Source: a virus. From it: a stretch of 64,000 nucleotides of DNA. Positions 36,623 through 46,606 of the stretch are shown in pieces (the first letter of the stretch is position 1; every line of letters begins with the position of its first letter). Location: positions 1 to 64,000 of the IMG/VR virus record IMGVR_UViG_3300042377_000625; one strand, 5' to 3'. A model generated the notes under the pieces. That model had not been told where the DNA came from and did no database searches. It worked only from the letters and a program-made list of their open reading frames with translations. The position numbers were made by a program, and so were the translations under genes.

Positions 36623-38098
36623 TTAATCTAAATACTTCATATTAACGATTTGAAATTTAACTTGTCGTTTGTATGTATTTATCTCTCCACTACTATCCAC
36701 CTTAATATCTATATAATACTCGTTAGGTATTTTATCCCTAGTGTCAAACATAAAATAATATTCGTTTGGCGTCCTGTTGATTTTGGTCCAACCTTGAACC
36801 TCAACCTCAGTCTGGCCTTCTCTAACATATACTCTGTAGTGAGCGTCAACATTTTGTAAAAGTTTTTGAGTTGTGTAAGCTTGTTTAATGACAACACCAA
36901 CTTTTCTAATATCAGTATTGTATATTTTTTCATCTTGTTTAATACCATAAAAGTCAAACCCATATAATTTAGGGTCGACTGAATTAGTACCAATCTGAAT
37001 TGAATTTTTTAATGGTTGTATTGTAAACTCATTAAACGATTGGGGTAATGGGAAACCATTGTAATTTAAGTTGTACCATTTATCAGTAAACATACATGGT
37101 GTTTTATAACCAATTATTGGTGGTATAACAATTTCATAAACACCTTTAGTTCTTTGACAAGCGGTTAACCCTGTTAATCCAGGAATGTCATTTCCCGATG
37201 AATCCATAATAGTAACACTTGGATTATTGTCTAAATTGATTGGGTTACCGTTATCAAACAAGTACAAATAAAGTTTGTTTGTTCTACCTAAAGAAAATAA
37301 GTTTCTATCATCTTCAATAAGGTCATTATAGTTTGTTTCTAAAAATGGTTCGTAAAATGTTTGAGTATGTCTTGTAAAAAATTGAGTTTCATAGGTATCA
37401 GTAAGACCTGATAAGTTTTCGACCTGAGGTTTGTAAGCAATTCCCCATCCTGTGACATTAGTTAATGAACCATCAATAATTGAATTAATTTCACTAGTCA
37501 TGTCAAAACTAACGTTCTCATTACCAAATTCAAAATGTTGTGTGTCAACGATAGTTAATGAGCTAAAAGGAACAACCCCACTGTTTAAGTTATTGTAGAC
37601 ACCAGGCTCAGTCCAAACACCAATTGTCGTTGTTTGAAACCAATTCGAGGGTCTATCAGAAAAAGATTTGTCCGTATCACTATATTCATAAACTAAATCA
37701 GCAAAATCATAACCAACACCTTCATCCCAAATCTGTGGGTTTAGTGGGTTGTTATTAATGTATGGGATTCTGAATAAAATTAAATCAAATGACGTGGCTC
37801 TTTTTCTACCTTGAGATGTTGAGGTGTTTAATAACTCAATATCAAAGGTTGAGGTATTCACCATTCTTAAAGTGTGAACAATTGTGTCGTTACAAGTTGT
37901 AGAAATTGTACCGTCATTTATCTTCTGAAATAGTAATGAAAGGTCTAAATCGAATATGAATCTACTATACCCACTAGGATATTGAGACACTGCGGTAGAA
38001 CCATAAAACAATTCCGTAACTGGGTTTCTACCAGTATTGGTGAAACTGTTGGATATGATAGTATTGTTCTTACTAAAGTAGGAGTTATTAATTGACAT
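36623..38098 (-). CDS. Tail/baseplate structural protein, unknown
   Basis: 491 residues, beta-rich, Asn/Thr/Tyr-rich, no low complexity. The N-terminal half has FIFDLDLSLLFQKINDGTIS and SFDLILFRIPYINNNPLNPQIWDEGVGYDFADL, resembling jelly-roll style virion proteins. The C-terminal part (about 340-490) ends with Ig-like strands (AHYRVYVREGQTEVEVQGWTKI...YYIDIKVDSSGEINTYKRQVKFQIV). Late-type motif at 38114-38120. Confidence 0.6.
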   Translation of the reverse strand: MSINNSYFSKNNTIISNSFTNTGRNPVTELFYGSTAVSQYPSGYSRFIFDLDLSLLFQKINDGTISTTCNDTIVHTLRMVNTSTFDIELLNTSTSQGRKRATSFDLILFRIPYINNNPLNPQIWDEGVGYDFADLVYEYSDTDKSFSDRPSNWFQTTTIGVWTEPGVYNNLNSGVVPFSSLTIVDTQHFEFGNENVSFDMTSEINSIIDGSLTNVTGWGIAYKPQVENLSGLTDTYETQFFTRHTQTFYEPFLETNYNDLIEDDRNLFSLGRTNKLYLYLFDNGNPINLDNNPSVTIMDSSGNDIPGLTGLTACQRTKGVYEIVIPPIIGYKTPCMFTDKWYNLNYNGFPLPQSFNEFTIQPLKNSIQIGTNSVDPKLYGFDFYGIKQDEKIYNTDIRKVGVVIKQAYTTQKLLQNVDAHYRVYVREGQTEVEVQGWTKINRTPNEYYFMFDTRDKIPNEYYIDIKVDSSGEINTYKRQVKFQIVNMKYLD

Positions 38099-38113
38099 TT
38101 AAGTGTTTTACTT

Positions 38114-38120
38114 ATAAATA
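38114..38120 (-). promoter_or_regulatory. TATTTAT late-type promoter
   Basis: On the - strand, in ATATTTATAAG, 15 nt before the ATG at 38098. It overlaps the stop codon of the upstream gene. Confidence 0.5.
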
Positions 38121-39701
38121 TCAATTAATTCGGATATTTTGATTTAGGATGGTATTTTCTGCGTCAGCAAGAATTGCATTAATTTCTGCGGAGGTTTGTC
38201 CGTTACCTGCGGCAACAGGAATAGGTGGTGCCGTAGCCACAGGATGTACGTGACCAGTAACAAATGAAAATATTTTTCTAAGTAGTTTCATTAACTCATC
38301 ACCTCTTGTTGTTGGGTATGTCTTATTAAAAATACTACTTTCGTCACCAATAAATTTATCTTGTGGTATACCATATAAAGTTTGACTTAAACTAATCTTA
38401 CCTTTAGGTCCTGTAGAGTCTTGAGATAGTAAATAAATTTTTTGAGCTCCTAAGACACCATAAGTGACATCTGAAGGTACAAACTCGGATGGAGTAACTG
38501 TTTCAGTTTTAATATCCCCTTGAGGTCCAATAAGTGCAGTTCCATTTTTGTTTTCCCAAACTAAAAACCACCCACTATTAACTAACCCCATATTTAATTT
38601 AATTTTACTATAAAAATTAACATAATTAGTTAGTTCCGCAACATCATTTACAACTTGTGATGGTGAGAATTTAACACCTTTTTCATAAGTTAATTTTGAT
38701 GGGGTAACAACAAATGGAAATATTTGGTCTTGAGGTATATTACGTAATTGGTTGTTAACAACATAATTAGGTAAATCAATAAATTTTTTAAAAACTCCAT
38801 CACTAAATTTATTAATTAAAGTTAATGATTCGTTAAAACTTTTGGCGGTAAATTTTACTTCCTCAATAGGGCCACTATAATCGGTACCAACACTTAAGTT
38901 AAGGATAGTGTCGGACTTAAAATTTTTACTGTTAACTTTCTGACTTGGTATTACATTGTATAATCCAACAGACCCATTAAAAACATTTTGAGTGTTTTCT
39001 AAATTTTCAATATCCCAGATTATTATTTTTTTAACTACCTTTACATTTTCAACTAATCTAGCTTGACTTTCTTGGGGTAATAAAACTTTTTGTTGGGTAA
39101 AATTTGAAAGTTGTAAGAATGACCTCATCGCATTTCCAACAGGTAATTGTGTTGTACTTAATACTTTTGTTTTACCCGCTCTAATTAAAACCTCATTTTC
39201 TTTAACAACTACATCGGCGGAACCACGTCCTAACAATGCGTTATCACCAGGTTCGGGAAATACACCATAACTATCTTTGTTACGATATTGCCCATCACTA
39301 TTTTTAATCGAAATACCTTGTTTAATTCTATCTCCCGCAGCTAAAAATTTCTTAGCGCCTTGATAATACTCAAAAGGTGTTGTCATTGGTGACGAAAACG
39401 GTCCTTGAATATAAAATTGACTTTGGAAATTAAATTTTTTATTTTGATATATAATATGTACGTACTCGTCTTTTTTCGGTACTTGGCTAAAATAAAAAGG
39501 TAGTAATGGTAAAAAAATTAACGGGTCTTTAGAAGTCCATTTATCTATTTCCTCATTCCAATCAGGAACTGAAGCTAAAATATCACTATATGTTTGTGTT
39601 TCAGGTATTACTCTAAGTCTACCTAACATCATCGGGTCTTGGTTATCGTAAACGATACCAGGAAATATAATTTGATACTTATTAGATTGGTCTATTTTCA
39701 T
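38121..39701 (-). CDS. Baseplate hub / gp5-like OB-fold protein
   Basis: 526 residues. The N-terminus ([25 protein letters not shown]..., then [30 protein letters not shown]) follows the gp5/VgrG OB-fold pattern (DPxxxGRVKV ... P...GD.V), which sits at the tip of contractile tails. Later come a repeated beta region, and a Pro/Ala-rich C-terminus with [20 protein letters not shown]. That HVHP end resembles the metal-binding region of baseplate spike proteins. No lysozyme motif is visible, so it is probably the hub/spike part only. Confidence 0.7.
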   Translation of the reverse strand: MKIDQSNKYQIIFPGIVYDNQDPMMLGRLRVIPETQTYSDILASVPDWNEEIDKWTSKDPLIFLPLLPFYFSQVPKKDEYVHIIYQNKKFNFQSQFYIQGPFSSPMTTPFEYYQGAKKFLAAGDRIKQGISIKNSDGQYRNKDSYGVFPEPGDNALLGRGSADVVVKENEVLIRAGKTKVLSTTQLPVGNAMRSFLQLSNFTQQKVLLPQESQARLVENVKVVKKIIIWDIENLENTQNVFNGSVGLYNVIPSQKVNSKNFKSDTILNLSVGTDYSGPIEEVKFTAKSFNESLTLINKFSDGVFKKFIDLPNYVVNNQLRNIPQDQIFPFVVTPSKLTYEKGVKFSPSQVVNDVAELTNYVNFYSKIKLNMGLVNSGWFLVWENKNGTALIGPQGDIKTETVTPSEFVPSDVTYGVLGAQKIYLLSQDSTGPKGKISLSQTLYGIPQDKFIGDESSIFNKTYPTTRGDELMKLLRKIFSFVTGHVHPVATAPPIPVAAGNGQTSAEINAILADAENTILNQNIRIN

Positions 39702-39913
39702 TATTTAATAGTTCTGTTTTGATATTCTTTAAGAATAGTATTGTAAGTTAATTCTAATTTATCTAAATGTTCGGTCATTTTAATGACCGCATCTTTGGTA
39801 AATTTAAAATCTTCCTGAATAAAATCCATAACAAAAGTCAAATCTTTATTTGAGTGTGATTTGTAGTCTTTTATTATTTTTACGGCTTTTTCCGATTGTT
39901 CTTTTTTTGTCAT
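39701..39913 (-). CDS. Small helical protein in the tail operon
   Basis: 70 residues, entirely helical and charged ([38 protein letters not shown]). It overlaps the baseplate gene by one base. Helical small proteins at this position may be chaperones for the neighbouring tail proteins. No family is recognised. Confidence 0.6.
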   Translation of the reverse strand: MTKKEQSEKAVKIIKDYKSHSNKDLTFVMDFIQEDFKFTKDAVIKMTEHLDKLELTYNTILKEYQNRTIK

Positions 39914-39915
39914 AA

Positions 39916-41823
39916 TTACATTTTTTTACCGAAAGCACTCGAAGGAACTGTCAGACCTGCTGGTGTCATTGTTAATGGTGGTATTGCAATTTGTACCTTA
40001 CCATTTTCAGCCTCTTCCGATGACATAGATTTCATTTGCCCTAACATTTTTAGAACATCTAAATTAGGACTTCCATCTGGCATTGTACCTGTTGGGATAC
40101 CAAGTTTTTGCATTTCCTCAATAGCTCCAATAAACGCACGAGATTCAGAATATCCATCCATAAATTGAGATGCAAATAATAGAGGTAATGGTATTTCACC
40201 ACCCCATCCAGAAGTCGCAATCTTTAACAATGATAGAATTTCATCAATAACACTCTTACATTTACGCCAATCCGATATAAACTGAGCCACAACAATTATA
40301 AGTTGGATTAACTTTAAAATCATAATAATTCTTTTATCCATTTTTTCTCTAGCAACATCTTGAATTACTGATTGGATTAAATTTAAAATATCTTTTTTAA
40401 TTATTTCAAAAAGTTCCTTAACAAATAAAGCTCCTATTTTTGACATTAAGTTTATAAAAAACTTTTTAAATGTTTTCATGAAAGCGACGAATGAGTTAAC
40501 ACCATCAACAAATGTTTGACCTAATGATTTTAACATTACAAATATTGGTAATAATACTTTTGGAGATAGTAACGACGCGGCAATTCCTTGAACGATTAAT
40601 TTAAGGAAGTTTAAATCTACCGTGGCTTTAATATTCCCCTCAATAGCAAAACCTTGCCATTCAGGATTGTTAATTAATGTTTGAGTTAATGCGTCAGCAG
40701 CATCGACTAAATCCTTATCCTCAATAAAATTTAATGTACCTAAATCATTTAGAATGTCATCATAATTAACGGGTAATTTAACATTACCACAATCCTCAAA
40801 TTCAATCACACCATTTTTAATGTTAGTTACTCTTTGGTCAATATTACGTAAATCAATATCTGTGAATTCAAAAAACGACTCATCAATATCATCGAGTTCG
40901 GCTAATTTTGCAATACCACTAACATCGATTTCTTTTTTATTATCAAAACATAAACCTAAAACCCTTTGGATGATTAACATAAGTTTATTAGTGTCTTCGG
41001 CTTGAGCTACTCCAACATTTGCACTAATAGATATGGCTCCACTTAATGACTCCATAATATTTGCCATAATATTTGTGAACTCAACAACTTTAGTTGTTCT
41101 ATAATAATCGGCTAAAAAAGTACCAACTTTATTAATATTGTTTGCTCTATTAGGTAGAGTTACCTTAAACCACGGACCAGTTTCTCCTAAGTTATTTGTG
41201 TCAACGTATTGAATATCAAATAACGCTTGTCCTGATTGACCAATATATTGTTGACCGTTGTCAGTTGAGTAAGGTTGACCACTTTGAATTCTTTGATACA
41301 ACTCTTTGTTCATTGAGAATGGATAAAGTTGTACGTTAACAGGATTTCTTTCGTATAAGACTTTACCTTCTTTACTTGACGGGTCTTTTTTTAATAGGTT
41401 AATCAAGTCTATTGAACTTACTTTAACATACACCACCTGAGCCGCATATGTTTGTTGTTGGTCACAACCAACCGCATTTATTGCTTCTTCCATAAGAAGC
41501 TCAATAATTTTAGGTTCAATATTCTTAATAACCCTAATTAATGTTTTTTTAACGTAACTAATTGAACTACCTCCCTTACCACCAGTAAGATTATTAATAT
41601 CTAGTAATTGTTCAAATTGATTTTTGATTTCCCTTTGAAATCTTTTAGTCTGTTCTTTGACTTTATCTATAGACTCAGTAACGTTTTGTTTGGCAGTATC
41701 AAAAGACTCTCCAGCTTTTTTAGAAGTGTCATCATATTGAGTTTTTAAATCCTTATATGTGGTGGTCGCCGCAATCTTTTTTTGTGCGTCTTTATAATCA
41801 AGACCTAAATCTAATGATGCCAT
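39916..41823 (-). CDS. Large tail/baseplate protein with hydrophobic segments
   Basis: 635 residues. The N-terminal 75 are a charged coiled coil (TYKDLKTQYDDTSKKAGESFDTAKQNVTESIDKVKEQTKRFQREIKNQFEQ). The middle is mixed (YPFSMNKELYQRIQSGQPYS...ALFDIQYVD). From about 410 there are hydrophobic helices (FLKLIVQGIAASLLSPKVLLPIFVML; IIMILKLIQLIIVVAQFIS). The end is Pro/Met-rich. Large size, location beside the hub gene, and potential membrane-interacting helices suggest a baseplate or tail-tip component that reaches the host membrane. I cannot name a T4 homologue. Confidence 0.6.
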   Translation of the reverse strand: MASLDLGLDYKDAQKKIAATTTYKDLKTQYDDTSKKAGESFDTAKQNVTESIDKVKEQTKRFQREIKNQFEQLLDINNLTGGKGGSSISYVKKTLIRVIKNIEPKIIELLMEEAINAVGCDQQQTYAAQVVYVKVSSIDLINLLKKDPSSKEGKVLYERNPVNVQLYPFSMNKELYQRIQSGQPYSTDNGQQYIGQSGQALFDIQYVDTNNLGETGPWFKVTLPNRANNINKVGTFLADYYRTTKVVEFTNIMANIMESLSGAISISANVGVAQAEDTNKLMLIIQRVLGLCFDNKKEIDVSGIAKLAELDDIDESFFEFTDIDLRNIDQRVTNIKNGVIEFEDCGNVKLPVNYDDILNDLGTLNFIEDKDLVDAADALTQTLINNPEWQGFAIEGNIKATVDLNFLKLIVQGIAASLLSPKVLLPIFVMLKSLGQTFVDGVNSFVAFMKTFKKFFINLMSKIGALFVKELFEIIKKDILNLIQSVIQDVAREKMDKRIIMILKLIQLIIVVAQFISDWRKCKSVIDEILSLLKIATSGWGGEIPLPLLFASQFMDGYSESRAFIGAIEEMQKLGIPTGTMPDGSPNLDVLKMLGQMKSMSSEEAENGKVQIAIPPLTMTPAGLTVPSSAFGKKM

Positions 41824-41828
41824 TTTAG

Positions 41829-42206
41829 TTAGTTTTTCATTTTGTAAGACCCGTCAGGTTTAGACGCGTCTTTTAGTATTAAATTTTCTAATAAATCATC
41901 ATCCACACCTAAATCAGTAATTGAGAAACTACCACTTCCTGCGGTATTAGATTTTTCCCACATAGTAGATTGCAGTTTAGATAATGTTAATTTCTTTTCA
42001 ACACAATCGTTAATGATTTTTTGTTGCTTTTCAATAACAGGACCTATTAGAGTCATATCTTCAGGTTCTTTCATCATTGTCAACATTTTATTTTGTATTC
42101 TAATCGCAGTGTTTCTTTGTTCAACAAGTTCATTATAGATTTCTTGCATCAAAGATAACATCGACTCTTTAGTTAAATTAATTTCTTTTTTTTGTGGTCT
42201 TCCCAT
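41829..42206 (-). CDS. Helical protein next to the late sigma factor
   Basis: 125 residues with a basic N-terminus (MGRPQKKE), a long helical hairpin (ESMLSLMQEIYNELVEQRNTAIRIQNKML...EKQQKIINDCVEKKLTLSKLQS) and a short acidic C-terminus (DLGVDDDLLENLILKD). Location next to the gp55-type gene makes a gp33-like transcription coactivator conceivable, but no specific motif shows it. A tail chaperone is an alternative. A late-type motif lies 4 nt before its ATG. Confidence 0.5.
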   Translation of the reverse strand: MGRPQKKEINLTKESMLSLMQEIYNELVEQRNTAIRIQNKMLTMMKEPEDMTLIGPVIEKQQKIINDCVEKKLTLSKLQSTMWEKSNTAGSGSFSITDLGVDDDLLENLILKDASKPDGSYKMKN

Positions 42207-42210
42207 TACA

Positions 42211-42217
42211 ATAAATA
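42211..42217 (-). promoter_or_regulatory. TATTTAT late-type promoter, 4 nt from ATG
   Basis: TATTTAT-TGTA-ATG on the - strand. The close spacing again implies a leaderless message. Confidence 0.55.
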
Positions 42218-42231
42218 TTAACTATAAAATT

Positions 42232-42981
42232 TTATTTAACCATATTCTCCACTAAAGTATAATACATTGTTTTGTATTTCTTCATTGACCCCCTAATTTC
42301 TTTGGTTGACAAATTAGTCATTTCCCTTAATGAGAGTAGTATAATATTTTTATTAAATTTATTATTATCGTTACCGATAAAAATAGATTCATAATTCTCA
42401 AAAAGGTCATGTAACGCATGACCTAGTTTGATTTCGTTTTCCGATAAACTCTCATTTTCTAGCAAATTATCTAACTCAAGTAAAAAGTTTTTAATTACTT
42501 TTTCTGAATCAATACCTTCTTTTTCTATACTGTAAGAAAAGTTAGGGTTATTTTCTATACTCGTTGAGATATCTTCATATGATATTTTTCGGTTAGTTTC
42601 TTTTTGGTCCTTAATAATTTGACCCATAAGATAATTCTTACAGATTGTACCAAAATATGAATAAGCTTTTTTCTCTCTAGAGGGTTTAAACTTTTCAATT
42701 TTTGTCATTAAGAATGAGTGAGTGTCTACATGTATCTCCGTAAAGTCCATGTCTTTTCTATATAATTTGTATCTTCGAATTATCGAAGATATCATCTTAT
42801 CTAAAGGTTTTTTTAAAAAATCATTATAAATTTTATTTCGTTCTTCGTAGGAGGTTGATTCTAAAAATCTAACAACGGCCTGCTCTTCGGGAACATCAAA
42901 ATAATTTAATTGTGTTGGTTTTCTACCTTTCTTTTTTAACTCAACATTGGTGTTTCCTGTTAAATTAATAATTTCTGTCAT
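42232..42981 (-). CDS. 55: Late-transcription sigma factor (gp55-like)
   Basis: 249 residues. The block AYSYFGTICKNYLMGQIIKDQKETNRKISYED (106-137), preceded by HSFLMTKIEKFKPSREKK, corresponds to sigma region 2 as preserved in T4 gp55 and its relatives (AYxYFxxIxxxxLxxxIxKxKK). The C-terminal half is helical and may hold a degenerate region 3/4 (LREMTNLSTKEIRGSMKKYKTMYYTLV). It would direct host RNA polymerase to late promoters, for which the TATTTAT motif in this window is the candidate. It overlaps the next - strand gene by one base. Confidence 0.85.
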   Translation of the reverse strand: MTEIINLTGNTNVELKKKGRKPTQLNYFDVPEEQAVVRFLESTSYEERNKIYNDFLKKPLDKMISSIIRRYKLYRKDMDFTEIHVDTHSFLMTKIEKFKPSREKKAYSYFGTICKNYLMGQIIKDQKETNRKISYEDISTSIENNPNFSYSIEKEGIDSEKVIKNFLLELDNLLENESLSENEIKLGHALHDLFENYESIFIGNDNNKFNKNIILLSLREMTNLSTKEIRGSMKKYKTMYYTLVENMVK

Positions 42982-43793
42982 TAAACTGTTTGGGGTTCAT
43001 ACTTTATGGCCCTGTCGTTAATAAAAAAGTATTCTTTTTTGGCCGAGTCAATCCAAAATCTTACTTCACCTTCCGTTAATCTATCGTCACCATTTTTATA
43101 ATTCCAAAAAATAGACCCGTCTCTCAAGTTAACATGTTTATACCCAATCTTAGGTATTGACATAATCTTAACTGAGTTATGTGTCATTCTTAAGAAAAAT
43201 TCATATCCAAATGTTAATTTGAATGATGGTTTAATTAAACCAAAATCAATAAAAGATGATGTTTTAATAACCATACCTGAAGTTTGAAAATTCTGATATT
43301 CTAATAAAGTTTCATGAGTTAAAATACCCATTTCTGGTGTGAAGTTTGCTGCGAATGTTGCCTCATTTGTAAATCCTGCAAATTTACCTGTTTGGTCTGT
43401 ATCAACAACGATAGGTAAGAATGCGTCAACATCAGGATATGAGTTAGCGTAGACCTCAACGTTTTTAAACCAAATACTTGAATACTCATCGTCAAACTCA
43501 AATAGAGAAACCCATTTAGATTTTGCCGACCTCACACCATGATTTATTTGTGATGCGTAGTTAGCGTCTTTTGTCCACGCAACTTTAACTACATTTAAAG
43601 TACCAAAATCAAATTGATTTAAGTAATCTACAATATGTGTTTCGTTAGTGTGAACTATAATTAATTCATTGATACCAACTTTTTGATTTTTTAATGACTC
43701 AATACATTTTTCAAAATATTCAGTAAATCCGTTTGCTTTTCCTGACTTAATTGGTAAAATAACCGATACGTCAAATTTTTGTGTGTTTTCCAT
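42981..43793 (-). CDS. Glycosyltransferase, family 2-like
   Basis: 270 residues with a GT-A fold start: VSVILPIKSGKANGFTEYFEKCIESLKNQ, then NELIIVHTNE, and a FEFDDEYS segment in place of the usual DxD metal site. The C-terminal part (HVNLRDGSIFWNYKNGDDRLTEGEVRFWIDSAKKEYFF) is longer than needed and may bind the acceptor. It is the first of at least five glycosyltransferases in this - strand cluster. Confidence 0.78.
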   Translation of the reverse strand: MENTQKFDVSVILPIKSGKANGFTEYFEKCIESLKNQKVGINELIIVHTNETHIVDYLNQFDFGTLNVVKVAWTKDANYASQINHGVRSAKSKWVSLFEFDDEYSSIWFKNVEVYANSYPDVDAFLPIVVDTDQTGKFAGFTNEATFAANFTPEMGILTHETLLEYQNFQTSGMVIKTSSFIDFGLIKPSFKLTFGYEFFLRMTHNSVKIMSIPKIGYKHVNLRDGSIFWNYKNGDDRLTEGEVRFWIDSAKKEYFFINDRAIKYEPQTV

Positions 43794-43794
43794 A

Positions 43795-44859
43795 TTACTC
43801 TTCGATAGTTTCTAGTTTAGTTAATTGTTCTTGAAATGAGGCAAATCTTGTGTTAATATAATCAGTAAATAATTTTACCGAAACCTCATTGAATTCTTTT
43901 TTTGTTGGTAAATTCTCAACTGTTTTAATCATTTCCTCATATAAATTAGGGTTAACATTGTCCTCCAACCAATTTTGTAAGAAGTCAGCAACAAAATCAA
44001 CCATTTGATTTTTATTGTTAATCCATATACCATTATCCTCTGACATCCAAGATGGTAGTAAGTTTGGTGTTAAACCTAAAACAGGTACCCCGCAAGTCAT
44101 TGATTCTAATGGGAATGTACCATAAGCACTTGTTTCATCAATCCATACAGATAAGAAACTTTCTTTTAATGATTTAGAAAATTCTTCTTCGGATAAACCT
44201 CTCATATCTCTAAAAGTGACCCATCTATATTGAGGGAATTTTATGTAGAAAGATTTAATTAAATTAACCGAATCTCTTTGGTCTCTTGAATGGACTGCAA
44301 CAATTGGTTTTGGTGGTAATGTTTGTTTGGTGAATGATTCCGAAATGAATGGTTTTAAAACATCATAAGAAATACCTTTCATTAAGTTTTCTAAAAACTC
44401 CATTTGGGTTTCTGATGTAGTAATACATTTGTAAAACCCTAATTGTGACCAAGATTGACCTGGTTGTAATGTTTCCAATACGTGGTCATAAGCTTGACAT
44501 AACACAATTTTACCACAAGGTAATTTAGCGATTTGACTCATTACAAATCCGTATAATTCAGGGATAACAATAAAATCTTCAGGTGAAACCTCTAAGTTTT
44601 GACCTTCGATAGATTTATGAGGTAATGATGTCATGTATGATTCACCTAACCATCCTGATACTCCTGTATAATCAGGTTTCTCATGTAAAATGATTGGGTT
44701 ATATCCTTCGTTTAATAATGCCATTCCTAAATTATAAATGTAGGCGATTGATGCTTTGGCATTACCCTTAGTATCCTGAACTAAAAGATAGATTCTTGAT
44801 TTCTTATCTTTCATGTTTTGAACTGACTGTTCTAATTTTGAAATTTGTTCTTTATTCAT
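43795..44859 (-). CDS. Glycosyltransferase, GT-B type
   Basis: 354 residues. A GT-B fold is suggested by SRIYLLVQDTKGNAKASIAYIYNLGMALLNEGYNPIIL, a central KPIVAVHSRDQRDSVNLIKSFYIKFP and a C-terminal SAYGTFPLESMTCGVPVLGLTPNLLPSWM. The last matches the donor-binding E-x(7)-E-like loop of GT1/GT4 enzymes. Overlap-free but tightly spaced with both neighbours, it belongs to the glycan cluster. Confidence 0.75.
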   Translation of the reverse strand: MNKEQISKLEQSVQNMKDKKSRIYLLVQDTKGNAKASIAYIYNLGMALLNEGYNPIILHEKPDYTGVSGWLGESYMTSLPHKSIEGQNLEVSPEDFIVIPELYGFVMSQIAKLPCGKIVLCQAYDHVLETLQPGQSWSQLGFYKCITTSETQMEFLENLMKGISYDVLKPFISESFTKQTLPPKPIVAVHSRDQRDSVNLIKSFYIKFPQYRWVTFRDMRGLSEEEFSKSLKESFLSVWIDETSAYGTFPLESMTCGVPVLGLTPNLLPSWMSEDNGIWINNKNQMVDFVADFLQNWLEDNVNPNLYEEMIKTVENLPTKKEFNEVSVKLFTDYINTRFASFQEQLTKLETIEE

Positions 44860-44863
44860 TGTA

Positions 44864-45139
44864 TTAGTATTTATTTAGTAATTTTTTATTTAAAAGTGTG
44901 TTAAAGGCTAATTTAAATGGAATTGTAATCTCTGACCCTTTACCTGCTAAAGTTTCGTCGACTTCATCTCCATCATCCATAATAACATCTAACATGAGTT
45001 TAATCGTTTCGTATTTTACGATATTAATTTGTGTACTATCGGTTTCACCCGAAGAAGATGACGGCTCTTGTTTTATTTGGATATATTCGTCAATCTTATC
45101 TAAATCCAAATAGTAATGTTCTCCTAATATTTTTAACAT
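44864..45139 (-). CDS. Small hypothetical protein
   Basis: 91 residues (MLKILGEHYYLDLDKIDEYIQIKQE), with a Ser/Glu/Thr linker (SSSSGETDST) and a helical C-terminal half. It shares one base with the next gene and is therefore coupled to it. No family recognised. Confidence 0.6.
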   Translation of the reverse strand: MLKILGEHYYLDLDKIDEYIQIKQEPSSSSGETDSTQINIVKYETIKLMLDVIMDDGDEVDETLAGKGSEITIPFKLAFNTLLNKKLLNKY

Positions 45140-45735
45140 TATAAAATAATTTTTAATTTATCTTCCAATTCTTTGATTGTGTTTATTGTGTATTCCGATT
45201 CAACATTATTGTTATAAATTGTTTCATATTTAATTAATGTTTTATCTGATGGATGGTCTAATAATAGTGCGGGATTTGCGGTAAGTAAAACATCAATTTC
45301 ATCCCACATAGAGTTAATTGTTAAATTACTATAGAATTTTACCTTTTCAAATTCGCATCCAAATTTAGATAAGAAAAATAATGAAGCGGGTTTTGATTTA
45401 TTAATTTCGTCAGAAATAATAATTAAATCATGTTCATTTCTTAATTTTAAGTAGATTTCATTTAAATCGTTAAATGTTGAGTATTCTGCTGATTGAGCAT
45501 GTCCAAAAATTTCCATAGGAAATTCTTCATACAAGAATGAGTATAACTCCTCATCATTTTCAAAACTAAAATGTTTTTTTAAATCAAGACTATCAACAGG
45601 TGTTGTTATCTCGTAATTGAAGGTGTTTTCTTCCTCAATACCGTCAGTCTTATCAATCATGAATTTTTGATAAGTTTGTTCTATTTTGTCTAAAGTGTTT
45701 CGTAGAACACCATTAATTTCTATACCTATTCTCAT
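45139..45735 (-). CDS. HAD-fold protein with altered nucleophile motif
   Basis: 198 residues. It opens MRIGIEINGVLRNT, which aligns with the HAD motif I IGIDIDGVLxxT, but the nucleophile Asp is Glu and the second Asp is Asn. Later segments fit the fold: LRNEHDLIIISDEINKSKPASLFFLSKFG (motif II/III region) and SMWDEIDVLLTANPALL (motif IV). Catalysis by the usual aspartyl-phosphate route is therefore unlikely. A binding or scaffolding role, or a changed chemistry, is more probable. Its position beside PhoH and glycosyltransferases gives no further hint. Confidence 0.65.
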   Translation of the reverse strand: MRIGIEINGVLRNTLDKIEQTYQKFMIDKTDGIEEENTFNYEITTPVDSLDLKKHFSFENDEELYSFLYEEFPMEIFGHAQSAEYSTFNDLNEIYLKLRNEHDLIIISDEINKSKPASLFFLSKFGCEFEKVKFYSNLTINSMWDEIDVLLTANPALLLDHPSDKTLIKYETIYNNNVESEYTINTIKELEDKLKIIL

Positions 45736-45756
45736 ATACGTAAAAAAATATGTAAA

Positions 45757-45802
45757 AAACCCAATAAGTAAATTAAATTGAATTTATACTTATTGGGTTC
45801 GT
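45757..45802 (-). terminator. Terminator after phoH-like gene
   Basis: A 13-bp stem (AACCCAATAAGTA / TACTTATTGGGTT) with a T-rich tract on the - strand. Confidence 0.75.
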
Positions 45803-45809
45803 AATTATT

Positions 45810-46547
45810 TTAGTTTTCGTATCTTTTTAGGATTTTACTAATTAATGGGTTTCTAACCACATCTTCAGGTTTGAATTCGAATGTTCCAATATCATCCATA
45901 TTTTGAAACTTTTGTAGTGCGTCCCACAACCCTGTCTGAGTTTTATCTTTATGTCGGTCAAATTGTTCTAAGTCACCTGAAAGGAAGAATTTAGAATTAA
46001 ACCCAATCCTTGTTAATAATAATTTCATTTGACTTGGTGTTGAGTTCTGAGCCTCCTCGAATAGTAGAATTGAATTGTCGATGTTCATACCTCTCATGTA
46101 GGCCAATGCAAAAACTTCGATAGCTTCAATCTCTTTTAATTTTTCTCTCGCTTCTTTACCAATAATCTTATTTAATAAATAATACGATGGGAAAATGTAA
46201 GGGTCTAATTTCTCTTCAACATTACCAGGGAGTGAACCTAATTTTTCTTCGGCCTCAACTGCGGGTCTTACAATAATGATTTTTTCATAAGGTGTTGTAG
46301 GGTCTGCGAGTAAATCTACCGCCGCTTTCATCGCTATGTAACTTTTACCAACACCTGCAGGTCCTGAACAAATGGTAATTTGACTATTAGTTAAAATGTC
46401 ATAATACTTTCTTTGACTTTCCGAAAGAAACTTCTCTTTAGATTTTTTCTTTATGATTTGTGATATTAATTCTTTTTTTGTTAGTCTTGGTTTGTACTCA
46501 TCAACTGGTTTTGGTGGTACTGTACTTCTTTTTTTTCTTTCTGTCAT
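45810..46547 (-). CDS. phoH: PhoH-like ATPase
   Basis: 245 residues. Walker A is CSGPAGVGKSYIA (about 80-92), Walker B is NSILLFEEAQNSTP, with LSGDLEQFD downstream and an IIVRPAVEAEEKLGSLPGNVEEKLDPY block. These define the PhoH family of phages. It has an N-terminal basic extension. The family has helicase/RNA-related ATPase features, and its exact phage role is unsettled despite the phosphate-starvation name. It is flanked by its own terminator, so it is at least partly independent of the downstream genes. Confidence 0.9.
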   Translation of the reverse strand: MTERKKRSTVPPKPVDEYKPRLTKKELISQIIKKKSKEKFLSESQRKYYDILTNSQITICSGPAGVGKSYIAMKAAVDLLADPTTPYEKIIIVRPAVEAEEKLGSLPGNVEEKLDPYIFPSYYLLNKIIGKEAREKLKEIEAIEVFALAYMRGMNIDNSILLFEEAQNSTPSQMKLLLTRIGFNSKFFLSGDLEQFDRHKDKTQTGLWDALQKFQNMDDIGTFEFKPEDVVRNPLISKILKRYEN

Positions 46548-46606
46548 GTTAAAAACTTAAATGTTAATTGTTTTTTAAAATATACTTTAGTTACTGTTTA
46601 TGTAAA

